A stretch of DNA of 64,000 nucleotides from Streptomyces fulvoviolaceus (GCF_000718165.1 NZ_JOEY01000027.1:1-64000); one strand, 5' to 3'; numbered from the stretch's first letter, positions 26,463 to 35,752 are shown. Translations and numbers: made by a program. The notes: generated from the letters alone by a model not told the origin.

Positions 26463-27188
26463 ATGGCAGATGGCACCGCATACGGCGACGCGAGCGATCA
26501 GGACCTCCTGGCCCGTCACGTAGAGGGCGACCCCGACGCCTTCGGTGAGCTCGTGCGCCGGCATCGGGATCGGCTCTGGGCGGTGGCCCTGCGGACGCTG
26601 GGCGACCGCGAGGAGGCCGCTGACGCCGTCCAGGACGCCCTGGTCTCCGCGTACCGGGCCGCCCACACCTTCCGCGGCCAGTCGGCCGTCACGACGTGGC
26701 TGCATCGGATCACCGTCAACGCCTGCCTCGACCGTGCCCGCAAGGCCGCCTCCCGCAAGACGTCTCCGGTCGACGACACCGAGCGCCTGGAGCAGCTCCT
26801 GGAGCCGCACGAGTCGGCCTCGGCGCCCGCGGAGCGCAACGACCTCCACCGCCAGCTTCTGGAGGCGCTCGGCACCTTGCCGCCCGAACAGCGGGCCGCC
26901 CTTGTCCTCGTGGACATGCAGGGCTACCCGGTCGCGGAAGCCGCCCGCATGCTCGACGTGCCGACGGGAACGGTGAAGAGCCGCTGCGCCCGGGGCAGAG
27001 CCAGACTGCTCCCCCTCCTCACCCATCTGCGGCCGGAAAACACCGGCGACAGCAGAGATCCGGGCGCCGGACGGAACCGGACGCAGGGGACATCCGTCCC
27101 ACCCGCAGCGGGACCGCCTGAAGCGGGTCCGCCGGACACGGGACCAAGCGATTCAGCTGCAGTGAAGGGCGGAGGTGGGCGAGCGTGA
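26463..27188 (+). CDS. sigM: ECF sigma factor, SigM type
   Basis: A 241-residue group 4 sigma factor. Region 2 covers about 20-95 (DAFGELVRRHRDRLWAVALRTLGDREEAADAVQDALV) and region 4 about 135-180 (LPPEQRAALVLVDMQGYPVAEAARML, then GTVKSRCARGRARL). A 50-residue disordered Pro/Gly tail follows. It overlaps the anti-sigma gene by four bases (GTGA), the usual coupling. It lies 21 bp after the pseudokinase gene, so it is expressed with the murJ operon. The sigM name rests on position, matching sigM upstream of trxB-trxC in mycobacteria. Confidence 0.92.
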   Translation: MADGTAYGDASDQDLLARHVEGDPDAFGELVRRHRDRLWAVALRTLGDREEAADAVQDALVSAYRAAHTFRGQSAVTTWLHRITVNACLDRARKAASRKTSPVDDTERLEQLLEPHESASAPAERNDLHRQLLEALGTLPPEQRAALVLVDMQGYPVAEAARMLDVPTGTVKSRCARGRARLLPLLTHLRPENTGDSRDPGAGRNRTQGTSVPPAAGPPEAGPPDTGPSDSAAVKGGGGRA

Positions 27189-28117
27189 CATCCACGACAG
27201 ACACAGCCGGGCACCCGGACGTCGCGGAGATCTCCGACCTCGCCGAAGGCCTGCTGCCGCCGTCCAAGACCGCTGACGTACGTCGGCATCTGGACGAGTG
27301 TGAGCTCTGCGCCGACGTCCACGCGTCGCTGGAGGAGATCCGAGGGCTGCTCGGGACGCTGCCGGGTCCCCCGCGCATGCCCGCCGAGGTCGCGAGCCGG
27401 ATCGATGCCGCCCTCGCCGCGGAGGCCCTGCTGCACGCCACGGCTCCTGAAGTGATCGATGCGTCGGCGCCCGTCGCCGTGTCATCGACCCGCCCTCCGT
27501 CCGACGCGGACGACAGCGCGCGTGTTTCACGTGAAACATCAGCCGCAGCCGACGGTCCCGCAGGCCATGCCCGCCCCTCGTCCACCGGTCCTGGCCGCAA
27601 GGAGCGCACGAAGAGCGGGCGGCGCAGGATCGCCGTCCTCGGAACCGTGTTCACGGTCGCCGCTCTGGGATTCGGTTCCGTGCTCATGTCGACGCTGAAC
27701 GATGGCAAGCCCTCCGACCCCTCGGCACACGGACAGGCATCCTCCTCCGCGGACACCTTCTCCGAGAGCACTCTCGAGAAGCATGTCGGCGAGCTCGTCG
27801 ACAGGAGCCAGACCTCGAACGACGGATCCCGTTCTCCGGACGACATGGGCGCCGAGAACCTTCCCGGCTCCGGACAGCCCAAGATCCTCAAGGAGCCCGC
27901 GGTGCCCCCGTGTGTCAAGAAGGGCATCGACACCAGCGGCACGACGCTCGCGCTCGAGAACGGCGTCTACAAGGGAACGGACGCTCTCCTCGTCGTGCTG
28001 CGTGATGCTTCCGATGCCACCCACGTCACCGCTTACATCATGGATGCGTCCTGTGTGGACAACGCTCCGTCCAGCAAAGCCAAGGTTCTGCTGAAGCAGT
28101 CCTACGCGCACTCCTGA
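27185..28117 (+). CDS. Membrane anti-sigma factor (partner of SigM)
   Basis: A 310-residue protein with a short N-terminal anti-sigma domain carrying HLDECELC (His-x3-Cys-x2-Cys, near residues 35-42), the zinc or redox motif of ZAS anti-sigma factors. A disordered stretch, one membrane helix (about 148-170) and an external domain of 140 residues follow. Its GTG overlaps the sigM stop, so translation is coupled. An exact parS site lies inside the gene (27524-27537) and encodes part of the unstructured linker (VSRET). It probably holds SigM at the membrane until a signal arrives. Confidence 0.85.
   Translation: MTSTTDTAGHPDVAEISDLAEGLLPPSKTADVRRHLDECELCADVHASLEEIRGLLGTLPGPPRMPAEVASRIDAALAAEALLHATAPEVIDASAPVAVSSTRPPSDADDSARVSRETSAAADGPAGHARPSSTGPGRKERTKSGRRRIAVLGTVFTVAALGFGSVLMSTLNDGKPSDPSAHGQASSSADTFSESTLEKHVGELVDRSQTSNDGSRSPDDMGAENLPGSGQPKILKEPAVPPCVKKGIDTSGTTLALENGVYKGTDALLVVLRDASDATHVTAYIMDASCVDNAPSSKAKVLLKQSYAHS
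27524..27537. other. parS: parS site 7 (exact, intragenic)
   Basis: Exact GTTTCACGTGAAAC inside the anti-sigma gene, in the segment coding for its disordered linker, where an inserted motif would be tolerated. Confidence 0.95.
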
Positions 28118-28188
28118 GCGCGCACGCTTCGTCTTCGTCCCGCGTGGTATCCCCTACGGTGTCGCGTCTCCGTGTGCCCGGACACACC

Positions 28189-28215
28189 GGGAATGCTGGC
28201 CCCTTAGGATCCGTT
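28189..28215 (+). promoter_or_regulatory. Sigma-R-type promoter of trxBA
   Basis: GGGAAT at 28189-28194 is followed after exactly 18 bases by GTT at 28213-28215. This matches the GGGAAT-N18-GTT consensus of the thiol-oxidative-stress sigma factor of Streptomyces, whose known targets include trxBA. The trxB start codon lies about 70 bp downstream. Confidence 0.85.
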
Positions 28216-28286
28216 GGGTGGGGTGAGAGTTCTGCGAGGGGCTCCCACCGGTCCGACGACGCAGTCCAGAGACGAGGAAACAAGCC

Positions 28287-29255
28287 GTGAGCGACGTCCG
28301 AAACGTGATCATCATCGGCTCCGGGCCCGCCGGCTACACGGCGGCGCTCTACACCGCGCGCGCGTCGCTGAAGCCGCTGGTGTTCGAGGGCGCCGTCACC
28401 GCGGGTGGTGCGCTGATGAACACCACCGAGGTGGAGAACTTCCCGGGCTTCCAGGACGGCATCATGGGCCCCGAGCTCATGGACAACATGCGCGCCCAGG
28501 CCGAGCGCTTCGGCGCCGAGCTCATCCCGGACGACATCGTCAACGTCGACCTGACCGGTGAGATCAAGACCGTCACCGACACCGCCGGTACGGTCCACAA
28601 GGCGAAGGCCGTCATCGTCACCACCGGCTCGCAGCACCGCAAGCTCGGGCTGCCGAACGAGGACGCCCTCTCCGGCCGCGGTGTCTCCTGGTGCGCCACC
28701 TGTGACGGCTTCTTCTTCAAGGACCAGGACATCGCCGTGATCGGCGGCGGCGACACCGCGATGGAGGAGGCCACCTTCCTCTCCCGCTTCGCCAAGTCCG
28801 TGACAATCGTCCACCGCCGCGACACCCTGCGCGCCTCCAAGGCGATGCAGGAGCGCGCCTTCGCCGACCCGAAGATCAAGTTCGTGTGGGACAGCGAGGT
28901 CGCCGAGGTCCAGGGCGACCAGAAGCTGGCCGGCCTGAAGCTGCGCAACCTCAAGACCGGCGAGCTCTCGGACCTCCCGGTGACCGGCCTGTTCATCGCG
29001 ATCGGCCACGACCCGCGCACCGAACTCTTCAAGGGCCAGCTGGACCTCGACGAAGAGGGCTACCTGAAGGTAGAGGCCCCCTCGACCCGGACGAGCCTGA
29101 CCGGTGTCTTCGGCGGCGGTGACGTGGTCGACCACACCTACCGCCAGGCGATCACCGCGGCCGGCACCGGCTGCTCGGCCGCCCTCGACGCCGAGCGTTT
29201 CCTCTCCGCCCTCGCGGACGAGGAGAAGGCCGAGCCCGAGAAGACCGCTGTCTGA
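28287..29255 (+). CDS. trxB: Thioredoxin reductase
   Basis: A 322-residue NADPH-dependent flavoprotein that reduces thioredoxin. FAD motif [18 protein letters not shown], redox pair CATC (Cys136/Cys139) in [14 protein letters not shown] motif [11 protein letters not shown], and the FAD-binding [11 protein letters not shown] close to the end. GTG 28287 starts it. trxA follows after 44 bp. A sigma-R-type promoter upstream indicates induction by disulfide stress. Confidence 0.97.
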   Translation: MSDVRNVIIIGSGPAGYTAALYTARASLKPLVFEGAVTAGGALMNTTEVENFPGFQDGIMGPELMDNMRAQAERFGAELIPDDIVNVDLTGEIKTVTDTAGTVHKAKAVIVTTGSQHRKLGLPNEDALSGRGVSWCATCDGFFFKDQDIAVIGGGDTAMEEATFLSRFAKSVTIVHRRDTLRASKAMQERAFADPKIKFVWDSEVAEVQGDQKLAGLKLRNLKTGELSDLPVTGLFIAIGHDPRTELFKGQLDLDEEGYLKVEAPSTRTSLTGVFGGGDVVDHTYRQAITAAGTGCSAALDAERFLSALADEEKAEPEKTAV

Positions 29256-29299
29256 CCCCCCTTCCCGCCCCACCGCACCAACCAGTTAAGGAGCCCGCC

Positions 29300-29632
29300 G
29301 TGGCCGGCACCCTGAAGAATGTGACCGACGATTCCTTCGAGCAGGACGTCCTGAAGAGCGACAAGCCCGTCCTGGTGGACTTCTGGGCCGCCTGGTGCGG
29401 TCCGTGCCGCCAGATCGCTCCGTCCCTCGAGGCAATCGCCGCCGAGTACGGCGACAAGATCGAGGTCGTCAAGCTCAACATCGACGAGAACCCGGGTACG
29501 GCCGCCAAGTACGGCGTCATGTCCATCCCGACCCTCAACGTGTACCAGGGTGGCGAGGTCGCCAAGACCATCGTCGGTGCCAAGCCGAAGGCCGCGATCG
29601 TTCGCGACCTCGAGGACTTCATCACCGAGTGA
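29300..29632 (+). CDS. trxA: Thioredoxin
   Basis: A 110-residue thioredoxin with the WCGPC active site (Cys33/Cys36), the cis-Pro segment VMSIPTLNVYQ, and a normal fold length. It reduces protein disulfides using electrons from TrxB, encoded just upstream. GTG 29300 follows an AAGGAG site. A parS site begins immediately after the stop codon, followed by a terminator. Confidence 0.98.
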   Translation: MAGTLKNVTDDSFEQDVLKSDKPVLVDFWAAWCGPCRQIAPSLEAIAAEYGDKIEVVKLNIDENPGTAAKYGVMSIPTLNVYQGGEVAKTIVGAKPKAAIVRDLEDFITE

Positions 29633-29633
29633 T

Positions 29634-29647
29634 GTTTCACGTGAAAC
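29634..29647. other. parS: parS site 8 (exact)
   Basis: Exact GTTTCACGTGAAAC two bases after the trxA stop and just before its terminator. Confidence 0.95.
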
Positions 29648-29650
29648 GCG

Positions 29651-29680
29651 ATGGGGCCGGCCCGGAAGGGCCGGCCCCAT
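29651..29680. terminator. Terminator after trxBA
   Basis: A perfect 13-bp G/C-rich stem (29651-29663 with 29668-29680) with a GGAA tetraloop, between convergent trxA and a GNAT gene. Confidence 0.9.
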
Positions 29681-29686
29681 TCGCCG

Positions 29687-30304
29687 TTAGAGGGGTCGCA
29701 GCGCCGGTTCCTTCTGTACCGCCCCCAGGAGCCGGTCCAGCGCCATCTCCACGTCTTCCTTCCAGGAGAGCGTGGTGCGCAGCTCCAGCCTCAGCCGCGG
29801 GTACGCAGGATGAGGTCGGACCGTCTTGAAGCCCACTGCCAGGAGATGATCGGCGGGGAGCAGACAAGCGGGCTCCTTCCAGCGCGCGTCCCCGAAGGCC
29901 TCGATCGCCTTGAAGCCCCGCCGCAGCAGATCCTTGGCGACCGTCTGGACCATCACGCGTCCCAGTCCCTGACCCTGGTATCCCGGCATGATGAACGCCG
30001 TCATCAACTGCACCGCGTCAGGCGAGACAGGGCTGGTGGGAAACGCAGTCGCGCGGGGGACATAGGCCGGAGGGGCGTAGAGAACGAAGCCCACCGGCAC
30101 GTCGTCGACGTAGACGACACGACCGCACGACCCCCAGTCCAACAGGACGGCGGAGAGCCACGCTTCTTTCTCCAGTGCGGGGGTTCCGGCTTTTACCGCG
30201 GCTTCGCCGCTGACTGGGTCCAACTCCCAGAAGACGCACGAGCGACAGCGCTTGGGAAGGTCCTGAAGGTTGTCCAGCGTGAGCGGTACGAGCCGACGCC
30301 CCAT
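29687..30304 (-). CDS. GNAT family acetyltransferase
   Basis: A 205-residue protein with a GNAT core: the acetyl-CoA loop near residues 105-120 (MPGYQGQGLGRVMVQ), preceded by strands with VPVGFVLYAPPAYVPR and VQLMTAFI. The N-terminus carries a CRSCVFWELDP segment and the C-terminus is extended. It lies just upstream of parB on the oriC-proximal strand. ATG 30304 has GAGGA nine bases upstream. A small reading frame overlaps its 5-prime end. Substrate unknown. Confidence 0.85.
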   Translation of the reverse strand: MGRRLVPLTLDNLQDLPKRCRSCVFWELDPVSGEAAVKAGTPALEKEAWLSAVLLDWGSCGRVVYVDDVPVGFVLYAPPAYVPRATAFPTSPVSPDAVQLMTAFIMPGYQGQGLGRVMVQTVAKDLLRRGFKAIEAFGDARWKEPACLLPADHLLAVGFKTVRPHPAYPRLRLELRTTLSWKEDVEMALDRLLGAVQKEPALRPL

Positions 30305-30450
30305 GAAGGCTGTTCCTCGCTTCCTTCGCCCGCCGCGTCGCGAGCGGCCGTCAGAGCGCTCCGTTCCCTGAGCAGACTGCCGACGAAGCCGCCGACCGCG
30401 CCCAGCCCCAGGCCCGCGCTCACCAGTCCGGTTCGGCTCACCGTTCGCAT
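30193..30450 (-). CDS. Possible small membrane protein overlapping the GNAT gene
   Basis: An 85-residue frame begins at ATG 30450 with an excellent GGGGAGG site six to ten bases upstream. Its first 30 residues form one membrane helix (GLVSAGLGLGAVGGFVGSLL) followed by a basic stretch. Third codon positions are GC-rich until about 30305, where the GNAT gene begins in another frame; beyond that it reads as shadow sequence. A short real protein translationally coupled to the GNAT gene, with its end lost or shifted, is the likeliest reading. Confidence 0.45.
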   Translation of the reverse strand: MRTVSRTGLVSAGLGLGAVGGFVGSLLRERSALTAARDAAGEGSEEQPSWGVGSYRSRWTTFRTFPSAVARASSGSWTQSAAKPR

Positions 30451-30547
30451 GGCCCCTGCCTCCCCTCAGAGGTACTGCCGGGTGGATGCGCCATACCCGA
30501 ACGCATCGTATCCACGATCAGATTCCCTCGATACTGCCTGAAAGCAA

Positions 30548-30590
30548 AGAGCGAGCCGTGTTCCGGTACACACCGGACACGGCTCGCTCT
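30548..30590 (-). terminator. Terminator after parAB
   Basis: An 18-bp stem with a single bulged base (30548-30566 with 30573-30590) around TACACA, 42 bp past the parB stop. It separates parB from the upstream region of the GNAT gene. Confidence 0.85.
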
Positions 30591-30631
30591 GGCGGTCGGA
30601 CGAGCGCGATGCCACCCGCCCGGCCGGAGGC

Positions 30632-31732
30632 TCAGCCTTCCGACTCCTCCGCCTCGCTCTCCAGAAGGCTCTTCTGGAGCGCCAGCTTCTCGCCCGGAGC
30701 GAGCGTGCTGAGGATCCGCTCGAGGTCCTCCGGGGAGGCGAACTCGACGGTGATCTTGCCCTTCTTCTGGCCCAGCTCGACCTTCACCCGCGTCTCGAAC
30801 CGGTCCGAAAGACGGGTCGCGAGATCGGACAGCGCCGGGGAGACAAGAGCACCGGCACGCGGCCCCTTTGCACGCTGAGCCGTCTGCGGCCGCGACCCCA
30901 TCAGGGTCACGATCTCCTCGACGGCACGCACCGAGAGCCCTTCGGCCACGATCCGGTGAGCCAACCGGTCCTGCTCCTCCGAGTCATCGACGGAGAGCAG
31001 CGCTCGGGCATGTCCGGCGGAGAGGACTCCGGCGGCCACCCGGCGCTGGACCTGCGGCGAGAGCTTCAGTAGACGCAGGGTGTTGGAGACCTGCGGGCGC
31101 GAGCGGCCGATGCGGTCCGCCAACTGGTCGTGCGTGCAGTTGAAGTCCTTCAGCAGCTGGTCGTAGGCGGCTGCCTCTTCCAGCGGGTTCAGCTGCGCAC
31201 GGTGCAGGTTCTCCAGGAGGGCGTCCAGGAGGAGCTTGTCGTCGTCCGTGGCCCGCACGATCGCCGGGATCGCCTCCAGGCCGGCCTCACGGCAGGCCCG
31301 GAAGCGCCGCTCGCCCATGATGAGCTCGTAGCGCGCAGGGCCCAGCTGCCGTACGACGACGGGCTGGAGGAGACCGACCTCCTGGATGGAGGTGACCAGT
31401 TCCTGCAGTGCGTCCTCGTCGAAGACCTCACGCGGCTGGCGCGGGTTCGGCGAGATGGAGTCGAGGGGGAGTTCCGCGAAGTGGGCGCCCGCGGGAGGCG
31501 CGGGTGTCTCCACGGCGCCGTTCAGCGACGGCTCCTCGGTTTCATGTGAAACAGGCGGCAGCGTGGCCACCTTCGCCGCGGCCACGCCACGATCGGTGGT
31601 CAGCACCGGCACGGCCGCCGGAGACGTCGAAGCGCCGCCCCCCACCGCGGCCGAGGCCATCGTCTTCTCCGTCGGGGCAGCAGGGATCAGTGCGCCGAGA
31701 CCGCGGCCCAAACCCCTCCGTCGCTCACTCAC
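30632..31732 (-). CDS. parB: Chromosome partitioning protein ParB
   Basis: A 366-residue CTP-dependent DNA clamp that loads at parS and organises origins. Basic N-terminus ([14 protein letters not shown]) for ParA contact, a 75-residue disordered stretch, then the CTP-binding domain with [14 protein letters not shown] and GERRFRA, the HTH domain ([21 protein letters not shown]), and a C-terminal dimerisation domain ([16 protein letters not shown]). GTG 31732 overlaps the parA stop by four bases. A one-mismatch parS lies inside the gene. Confidence 0.97.
   Translation of the reverse strand: MSERRRGLGRGLGALIPAAPTEKTMASAAVGGGASTSPAAVPVLTTDRGVAAAKVATLPPVSHETEEPSLNGAVETPAPPAGAHFAELPLDSISPNPRQPREVFDEDALQELVTSIQEVGLLQPVVVRQLGPARYELIMGERRFRACREAGLEAIPAIVRATDDDKLLLDALLENLHRAQLNPLEEAAAYDQLLKDFNCTHDQLADRIGRSRPQVSNTLRLLKLSPQVQRRVAAGVLSAGHARALLSVDDSEEQDRLAHRIVAEGLSVRAVEEIVTLMGSRPQTAQRAKGPRAGALVSPALSDLATRLSDRFETRVKVELGQKKGKITVEFASPEDLERILSTLAPGEKLALQKSLLESEAEESEG
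31539..31552. other. parS: Degenerate parS (one mismatch) in parB
   Basis: GTTTCATGTGAAAC differs from the consensus at one central base and encodes part of the ParB linker. It may be a weak or former site. Confidence 0.5.
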
Positions 31733-32802
31733 TGGATCCCCTCCACCATGCTCGGGTCGCTCTGTGCGCCGATGTGGGCGTGCGTCGCCTCGTAGGAGAC
31801 GCCAACCCCCTTCAGCGCGATCTCTCGTGCCGCCTCAAGGTAGGACAGCGCACCGCTCGATCCTGGATCGTAGGTCAGCACCGTCTGTCCATAGCTCGGC
31901 GCCTCGGAAATACGGACGGAGCGGGGAATGCTCGTCCGCAGCACCTCGTCGCCGAAGTGGGTGCGCACCTCGTCCGCGACCTGGGACGCAAGACGCGTCC
32001 GGCCGTCATACATGGTGAGCAGAATCGTCGATACATGAAGGGTGGGGTTGAGGTGCCCCCGCACCAGATCGACATTGCGCAGCAGCTGGCCCAGTCCCTC
32101 CAGCGCGTAGTACTCGCACTGAATCGGGATGAGGACTTCCTCTCCGGCCACCAGGGCGTTGACGGTCAGCAGACCGAGCGAAGGCGGGCAGTCGATGAGG
32201 ATGTAGTCCAGCGGCTGCTCGTACGCCTGGATCGCTCGCTGCAGCCGGCTCTCACGTGCCACCAGAGACACCAGCTCGATCTCCGCACCGGCGAGATCGA
32301 TGGTGGCGGGGGCGCAGAAGAGGCCTTCGACATCGGGGACCGGCTGGACGACTTCCGCGAGCGGCCTGCTCTCGACCAGGACGTCGTAGATGGAAGGCAC
32401 TTCGGCGTGATGGTCGATGCCCAGTGCCGTGGACGCGTTGCCCTGGGGGTCAAGGTCGATCACCAGGACACGGCCGCCGTGCAGAGCCAGCGAAGCGGCA
32501 AGGTTGACGGTCGTCGTCGTCTTGCCCACCCCGCCCTTCTGGTTGGCGACGACCATGATCCGGGTCTGCTCGGGCCGTGGCAGGCCCTCGCCGGCGCGGC
32601 CCAAAGCCTCAACCGCCAGTTGGGCAGCACGACCGATCGGAGTGTCGTCCATCGGAGGCGGTGTTTCACGTGAAACATCGTCCCCCATCGACTCGGTTCG
32701 GGGACCGGGGACCGGATCGGTCATCGGTCCCGCGATGTTGGCGTCGGACCGCAAGGATTCACTCTCCTCGACTTCAGGCTCGCAATGAACAGAGCCTCCC
32801 AT
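31729..32802 (-). CDS. parA: Chromosome partitioning ATPase ParA
   Basis: A ParA/Soj ATPase that moves ParB-bound origins, needed in Streptomyces for sporulation septation. Deviant Walker [11 protein letters not shown] (near residues 88-96), [10 protein letters not shown] and [12 protein letters not shown] are intact. The start is uncertain: ATG 32802 gives 357 residues with an 85-residue acidic tail; ATG 32688 gives 319 and ATG 32652 gives 307. None has a good ribosome site. I prefer 32802 because the tail keeps coding-like codon use. An exact parS (32663-32676) lies in the tail and encodes VSRET. It overlaps parB by four bases. Confidence 0.93.
   Translation of the reverse strand: MGGSVHCEPEVEESESLRSDANIAGPMTDPVPGPRTESMGDDVSRETPPPMDDTPIGRAAQLAVEALGRAGEGLPRPEQTRIMVVANQKGGVGKTTTTVNLAASLALHGGRVLVIDLDPQGNASTALGIDHHAEVPSIYDVLVESRPLAEVVQPVPDVEGLFCAPATIDLAGAEIELVSLVARESRLQRAIQAYEQPLDYILIDCPPSLGLLTVNALVAGEEVLIPIQCEYYALEGLGQLLRNVDLVRGHLNPTLHVSTILLTMYDGRTRLASQVADEVRTHFGDEVLRTSIPRSVRISEAPSYGQTVLTYDPGSSGALSYLEAAREIALKGVGVSYEATHAHIGAQSDPSMVEGIQ
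32663..32676. other. parS: parS site 9 (exact, in parA)
   Basis: Exact GTTTCACGTGAAAC inside the 5-prime end of parA, in the codons for its N-terminal tail. Its closeness to the parAB start leaves room for ParB effects on the operon. Confidence 0.95.
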
Positions 32803-32960
32803 GTCTTCGGGGTCGTGAACCAGTGAGGCCTGTTGTTCTGTGGAGAAATCCACCTCTGTGGACAACTCAGGAACCTCTCCGAGTGAACCGAGAGGCTTTC
32901 GGTCGCGGGGTTCGGCAGCAGCTCGGCCCCGGCTGATGATGCCGTGCAGCAGTGAGCGAC

Positions 32961-32974
32961 GTTTCACGTGAAAC
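32961..32974. other. parS: parS site 10 (exact, upstream of parA)
   Basis: Exact GTTTCACGTGAAAC in the 265-bp gap between rsmG and parA, where the parAB promoters should lie. The adjacent ATG makes a false MFHVK start in the parA frame. Confidence 0.95.
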
Positions 32975-33067
32975 ACGATGCACAGCAGCCGAAGCCGAAT
33001 TGCCGCGACACTCCGGCATGCATAGGTTTGGCAGCTTGTGTGGAGTACGTCTCGTCGTCAGGACGGA

Positions 33068-33784
33068 TCAGCGACGTCGACGTGTCCGCCCCGTCCGAGC
33101 CGCCTTCGCGCGCTTCGCCGCGAAGCGCACACCGCCCGGGCTCTCCCCGACCTCCACGCGTACGACCGTGGACAGCGGATCCACCACACCCTCACCGACA
33201 TGCAGGATGGACGTCTCCACCGCACCGAGCTTACTCAGCGCCGTACCGGCGGCCTTGAGCTCCTCCTCGGCCGTATCGCCCTTGAGGGCCAGCATCTCCC
33301 CGTACGGCCTCAGTAGCGGAATGCCCCATGCGGCCAGTCGGTCCAGCGGGGCCACGGCCCGTGCGGTCACCACATGCACGGGTGTGAGCTTGCCCATGAC
33401 TTCCTCGGCCCGGCCGCGGACGACCGTCACATGGTCCAGGCCCAGCATCTCCACGACCTCGGTCAGGAAGGTCGTACGCCGCAGCAGGGGCTCCAGCAGC
33501 GTGATCTGCAGGTCCTCGCGGACAAGCGCCAGGGGGATGCCGGGCAGGCCGGCGCCCGAGCCCACGTCACACACCGTCACGCCCTCAGGAACCGCCTCCG
33601 AGAGTACCGCGCAGTTCAACAGGTGCCGCTCCCACAGGCGGGGCACCTCACGCGGGCCGATGAGACCGCGCTGCACCCCCGCCTCGGCGAGCAGCTCCGC
33701 GTAGCGGACCGCGTCCGCGAAGCGATCGCCGAACACCTCACGCGCCTGTTCGGGCGCGGGGGGGAGCTCCGCTGCCTCCGTCAC
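33068..33784 (-). CDS. rsmG: 16S rRNA (guanine-N7) methyltransferase RsmG
   Basis: A 238-residue SAM-dependent enzyme (GidB) that methylates 16S rRNA near the decoding site; loss gives low-level streptomycin resistance in Streptomyces. SAM motif VCDVGSGAGLPGIPLAL near residue 70 and VVTARAVAPLDRLAAWG near 145. The basic Lys/Arg tail ends it. GTG 33784 follows GGAAGGA; the open frame upstream lacks support. It lies between jag and parA on the minus strand. Confidence 0.96.
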   Translation of the reverse strand: MTEAAELPPAPEQAREVFGDRFADAVRYAELLAEAGVQRGLIGPREVPRLWERHLLNCAVLSEAVPEGVTVCDVGSGAGLPGIPLALVREDLQITLLEPLLRRTTFLTEVVEMLGLDHVTVVRGRAEEVMGKLTPVHVVTARAVAPLDRLAAWGIPLLRPYGEMLALKGDTAEEELKAAGTALSKLGAVETSILHVGEGVVDPLSTVVRVEVGESPGGVRFAAKRAKAARTGRTRRRR

Positions 33785-33863
33785 GGGGAACCGTCCTTCC
33801 GTACCGCATGGGCGCACCGGGCGCCGACACCAGAACCACCAGAACTATCAGGCTGACAAACTT

Positions 33864-33892
33864 CGGCCCCGTCTGCGCTACAGACGGGGCCG
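33864..33892 (-). terminator. Hairpin between jag and rsmG
   Basis: A perfect 12-bp stem (33864-33875 with 33881-33892) around CGCTA in the 126-bp gap after the jag stop. It may end the rpmH-to-jag transcript. Confidence 0.75.
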
Positions 33893-33910
33893 GAGGAACG
33901 TACGGTCCGA

Positions 33911-34423
33911 TCAGGCGGGAAGCACGACGACGAAGCGCTGCGGCTCCTCGCCCTCGGACTCACTGCGCAGACCCGCGGCCTTGATCGCGTCGTGCACGAC
34001 CTTGCGCTCGAACGGCGTCATCGGATTCAACTTCACGGCCTCACCGGTGCTCTTCACCTCGGCGGCGGCCTTGGCGCCCAGCTCGGAGAGCTCGGCGCGC
34101 TTCTTGGCGCGGAAGCCCGCGATGTCCAGCATCAGACGGCTGCGGTCCCCGGTCTCCCGGTGCACGGCCAGGCGCGTGAGCTCCTGCAGGGCCTCCAGCA
34201 CCTCGCCGTCGCGGCCGACCAGCTTCTGCAGATCGCGGCCGCCCGCGTCGCTGATGATCGAGACAGCAGCGCGGTCGGCCTCGACGTCCATGTCGATGTC
34301 GCCGTCGAGATCGGCGATGTCGAGCAGACCCTCAAGGTAGTCCGCCGCGATCTCACCCTCCTGCTCCAGGCGGGTCAGGGTGTCTGCACCCTCGGCAGCG
34401 GCGGAGGTGGTGCCTTCCGTCAC
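33911..34423 (-). CDS. jag: RNA-binding protein Jag/KhpB
   Basis: A 170-residue RNA-binding protein with an acidic N-terminus, a KH-like domain (SIISDAGGRDLQKLVGRDGEVLEALQELTRLAV) and a C-terminal R3H domain (NPMTPFERKVVHDAIKAAGL). KhpB works with KhpA on RNA in Gram-positive bacteria. GTG 34423 starts it, 15 bp after yidC, in the conserved rpmH-rnpA-yidD-yidC-jag order. Confidence 0.95.
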   Translation of the reverse strand: MTEGTTSAAAEGADTLTRLEQEGEIAADYLEGLLDIADLDGDIDMDVEADRAAVSIISDAGGRDLQKLVGRDGEVLEALQELTRLAVHRETGDRSRLMLDIAGFRAKKRAELSELGAKAAAEVKSTGEAVKLNPMTPFERKVVHDAIKAAGLRSESEGEEPQRFVVVLPA

Positions 34424-34438
34424 GGGATGGACTCCTTC

Positions 34439-35749
34439 TTACTTCTTGGACGGGGACTTGGGCCGCTGCGGGCCCTTGCGCTGTCCGGACTGGGCCTTGC
34501 TGCGGGTACCACCGGTGCCGGGCTGCTTCTGGGCAGCCTTCTTGGCGGGAGCGGCGGGCTTGGCGTCCTCGGGCTCGTCGGACTTGCTCAGCGACAGAGA
34601 CGACGACTCCGACTCGGATTCGGACTCCGACGTGGTCTCGCCGGCCGTCTTCGCACTGCCGGACTGACGCTGGGACTTGGTCTGCCGCTTGGGCTGCTGA
34701 CGCTTGGGAGCGGCGGTGCTCGTCGGCGTACCGTCCTCGGTCTGCGCGACCGCCTGGGTCTCGCTCTTCACCACGGTGCCGTCGGTCTGGGCCGCGAGGC
34801 CCGCCTTGCTCAGACCGTTGATGAACTTGCGCTCGAACTCGTTGCGGTCACGGCCCTTGGCCACAATCGCCTTGATGATGGTGCGCTCGCTGCGCTTACG
34901 GGCCTTGCCGTGGTGCGTGACGTGCTTGTTCAGGCGCTCCAGATACGAGGCCTGGGCCTTGGAACCCGGAGTCGGGTTGTTGTGGATGACGTACATCTGC
35001 TGACCCATGGTCCACAGGTTGGTGGTCAGCCAGTAGACGAGGACACCGACCGGGAAGTTGATGCCGAAGACGGCGAACATGACCGGGAAGACGTACATCA
35101 GCATCTTCTGCTGCTGCATGAACGGCGTCTTCACCGTGGTGTCGACGTTCTTCGTCATCAGCTGGCGCTGCGTGTAGAACTGCGACGCCGACATCAGGAC
35201 GATCATGATCGCGGTGACGACCCGGACGTCCGTCAGCGTGGCGCCGAGCGCCTCCACCTTGGAGGAGCTGTCGGTGAACTTCGCAGCCAGCGGGGCACCG
35301 ACGATGTGCGCCTTACGGGCGCTGGCCAGCAGCGATTCGTTGATGACACCGATGGTGTCGCCCGTCGCGATGCCGTTGAGCACGTGGTACAGGGCGAAGA
35401 AGAACGGGGACTGCGCCAGGATGGGAAGGCACGAGGAGAGCGGGTTGGTACCCGTCTCCTTGTACAGCTTCATCATCTCTTCGGACTGGCGCTGCTTGTC
35501 GTTCTTGTAGCGCTCCTGGATCTTCTTCATCTCGGGCTGCAGCGTCTGCATCGCCCGGGTCGCCTTGATCTGCTTCACGAAGAGCGGGATCAGGCAGATA
35601 CGGATCAGGATCACGAGGGACACGATCGACAGGCCCCAGGCCCAACCGGTGTCAGGGCCGAACAGGGCGCCGTACACCGAGTGGAACTGGACGATGACCC
35701 AGGAGACGGGTGTCGTGATGAAGCTGAAAAGACTGGCAATCGTGTCCAC
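34439..35749 (-). CDS. yidC: Membrane protein insertase YidC
   Basis: A 436-residue Oxa1/YidC insertase with five hydrophobic segments. The first loop basic region with [11 protein letters not shown], the conserved Arg in the first core helix ([16 protein letters not shown]) and the [19 protein letters not shown] helix are present. The C-terminal 150 residues are basic, then Ser/Glu-rich and Lys-rich, as expected for actinobacterial YidC that binds ribosomes. GTG 35749 follows AAGGAGC located inside the end of yidD, so the two are translationally coupled. Confidence 0.96.
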   Translation of the reverse strand: MDTIASLFSFITTPVSWVIVQFHSVYGALFGPDTGWAWGLSIVSLVILIRICLIPLFVKQIKATRAMQTLQPEMKKIQERYKNDKQRQSEEMMKLYKETGTNPLSSCLPILAQSPFFFALYHVLNGIATGDTIGVINESLLASARKAHIVGAPLAAKFTDSSSKVEALGATLTDVRVVTAIMIVLMSASQFYTQRQLMTKNVDTTVKTPFMQQQKMLMYVFPVMFAVFGINFPVGVLVYWLTTNLWTMGQQMYVIHNNPTPGSKAQASYLERLNKHVTHHGKARKRSERTIIKAIVAKGRDRNEFERKFINGLSKAGLAAQTDGTVVKSETQAVAQTEDGTPTSTAAPKRQQPKRQTKSQRQSGSAKTAGETTSESESESESSSLSLSKSDEPEDAKPAAPAKKAAQKQPGTGGTRSKAQSGQRKGPQRPKSPSKK

Positions 35750-35752
35750 TAA

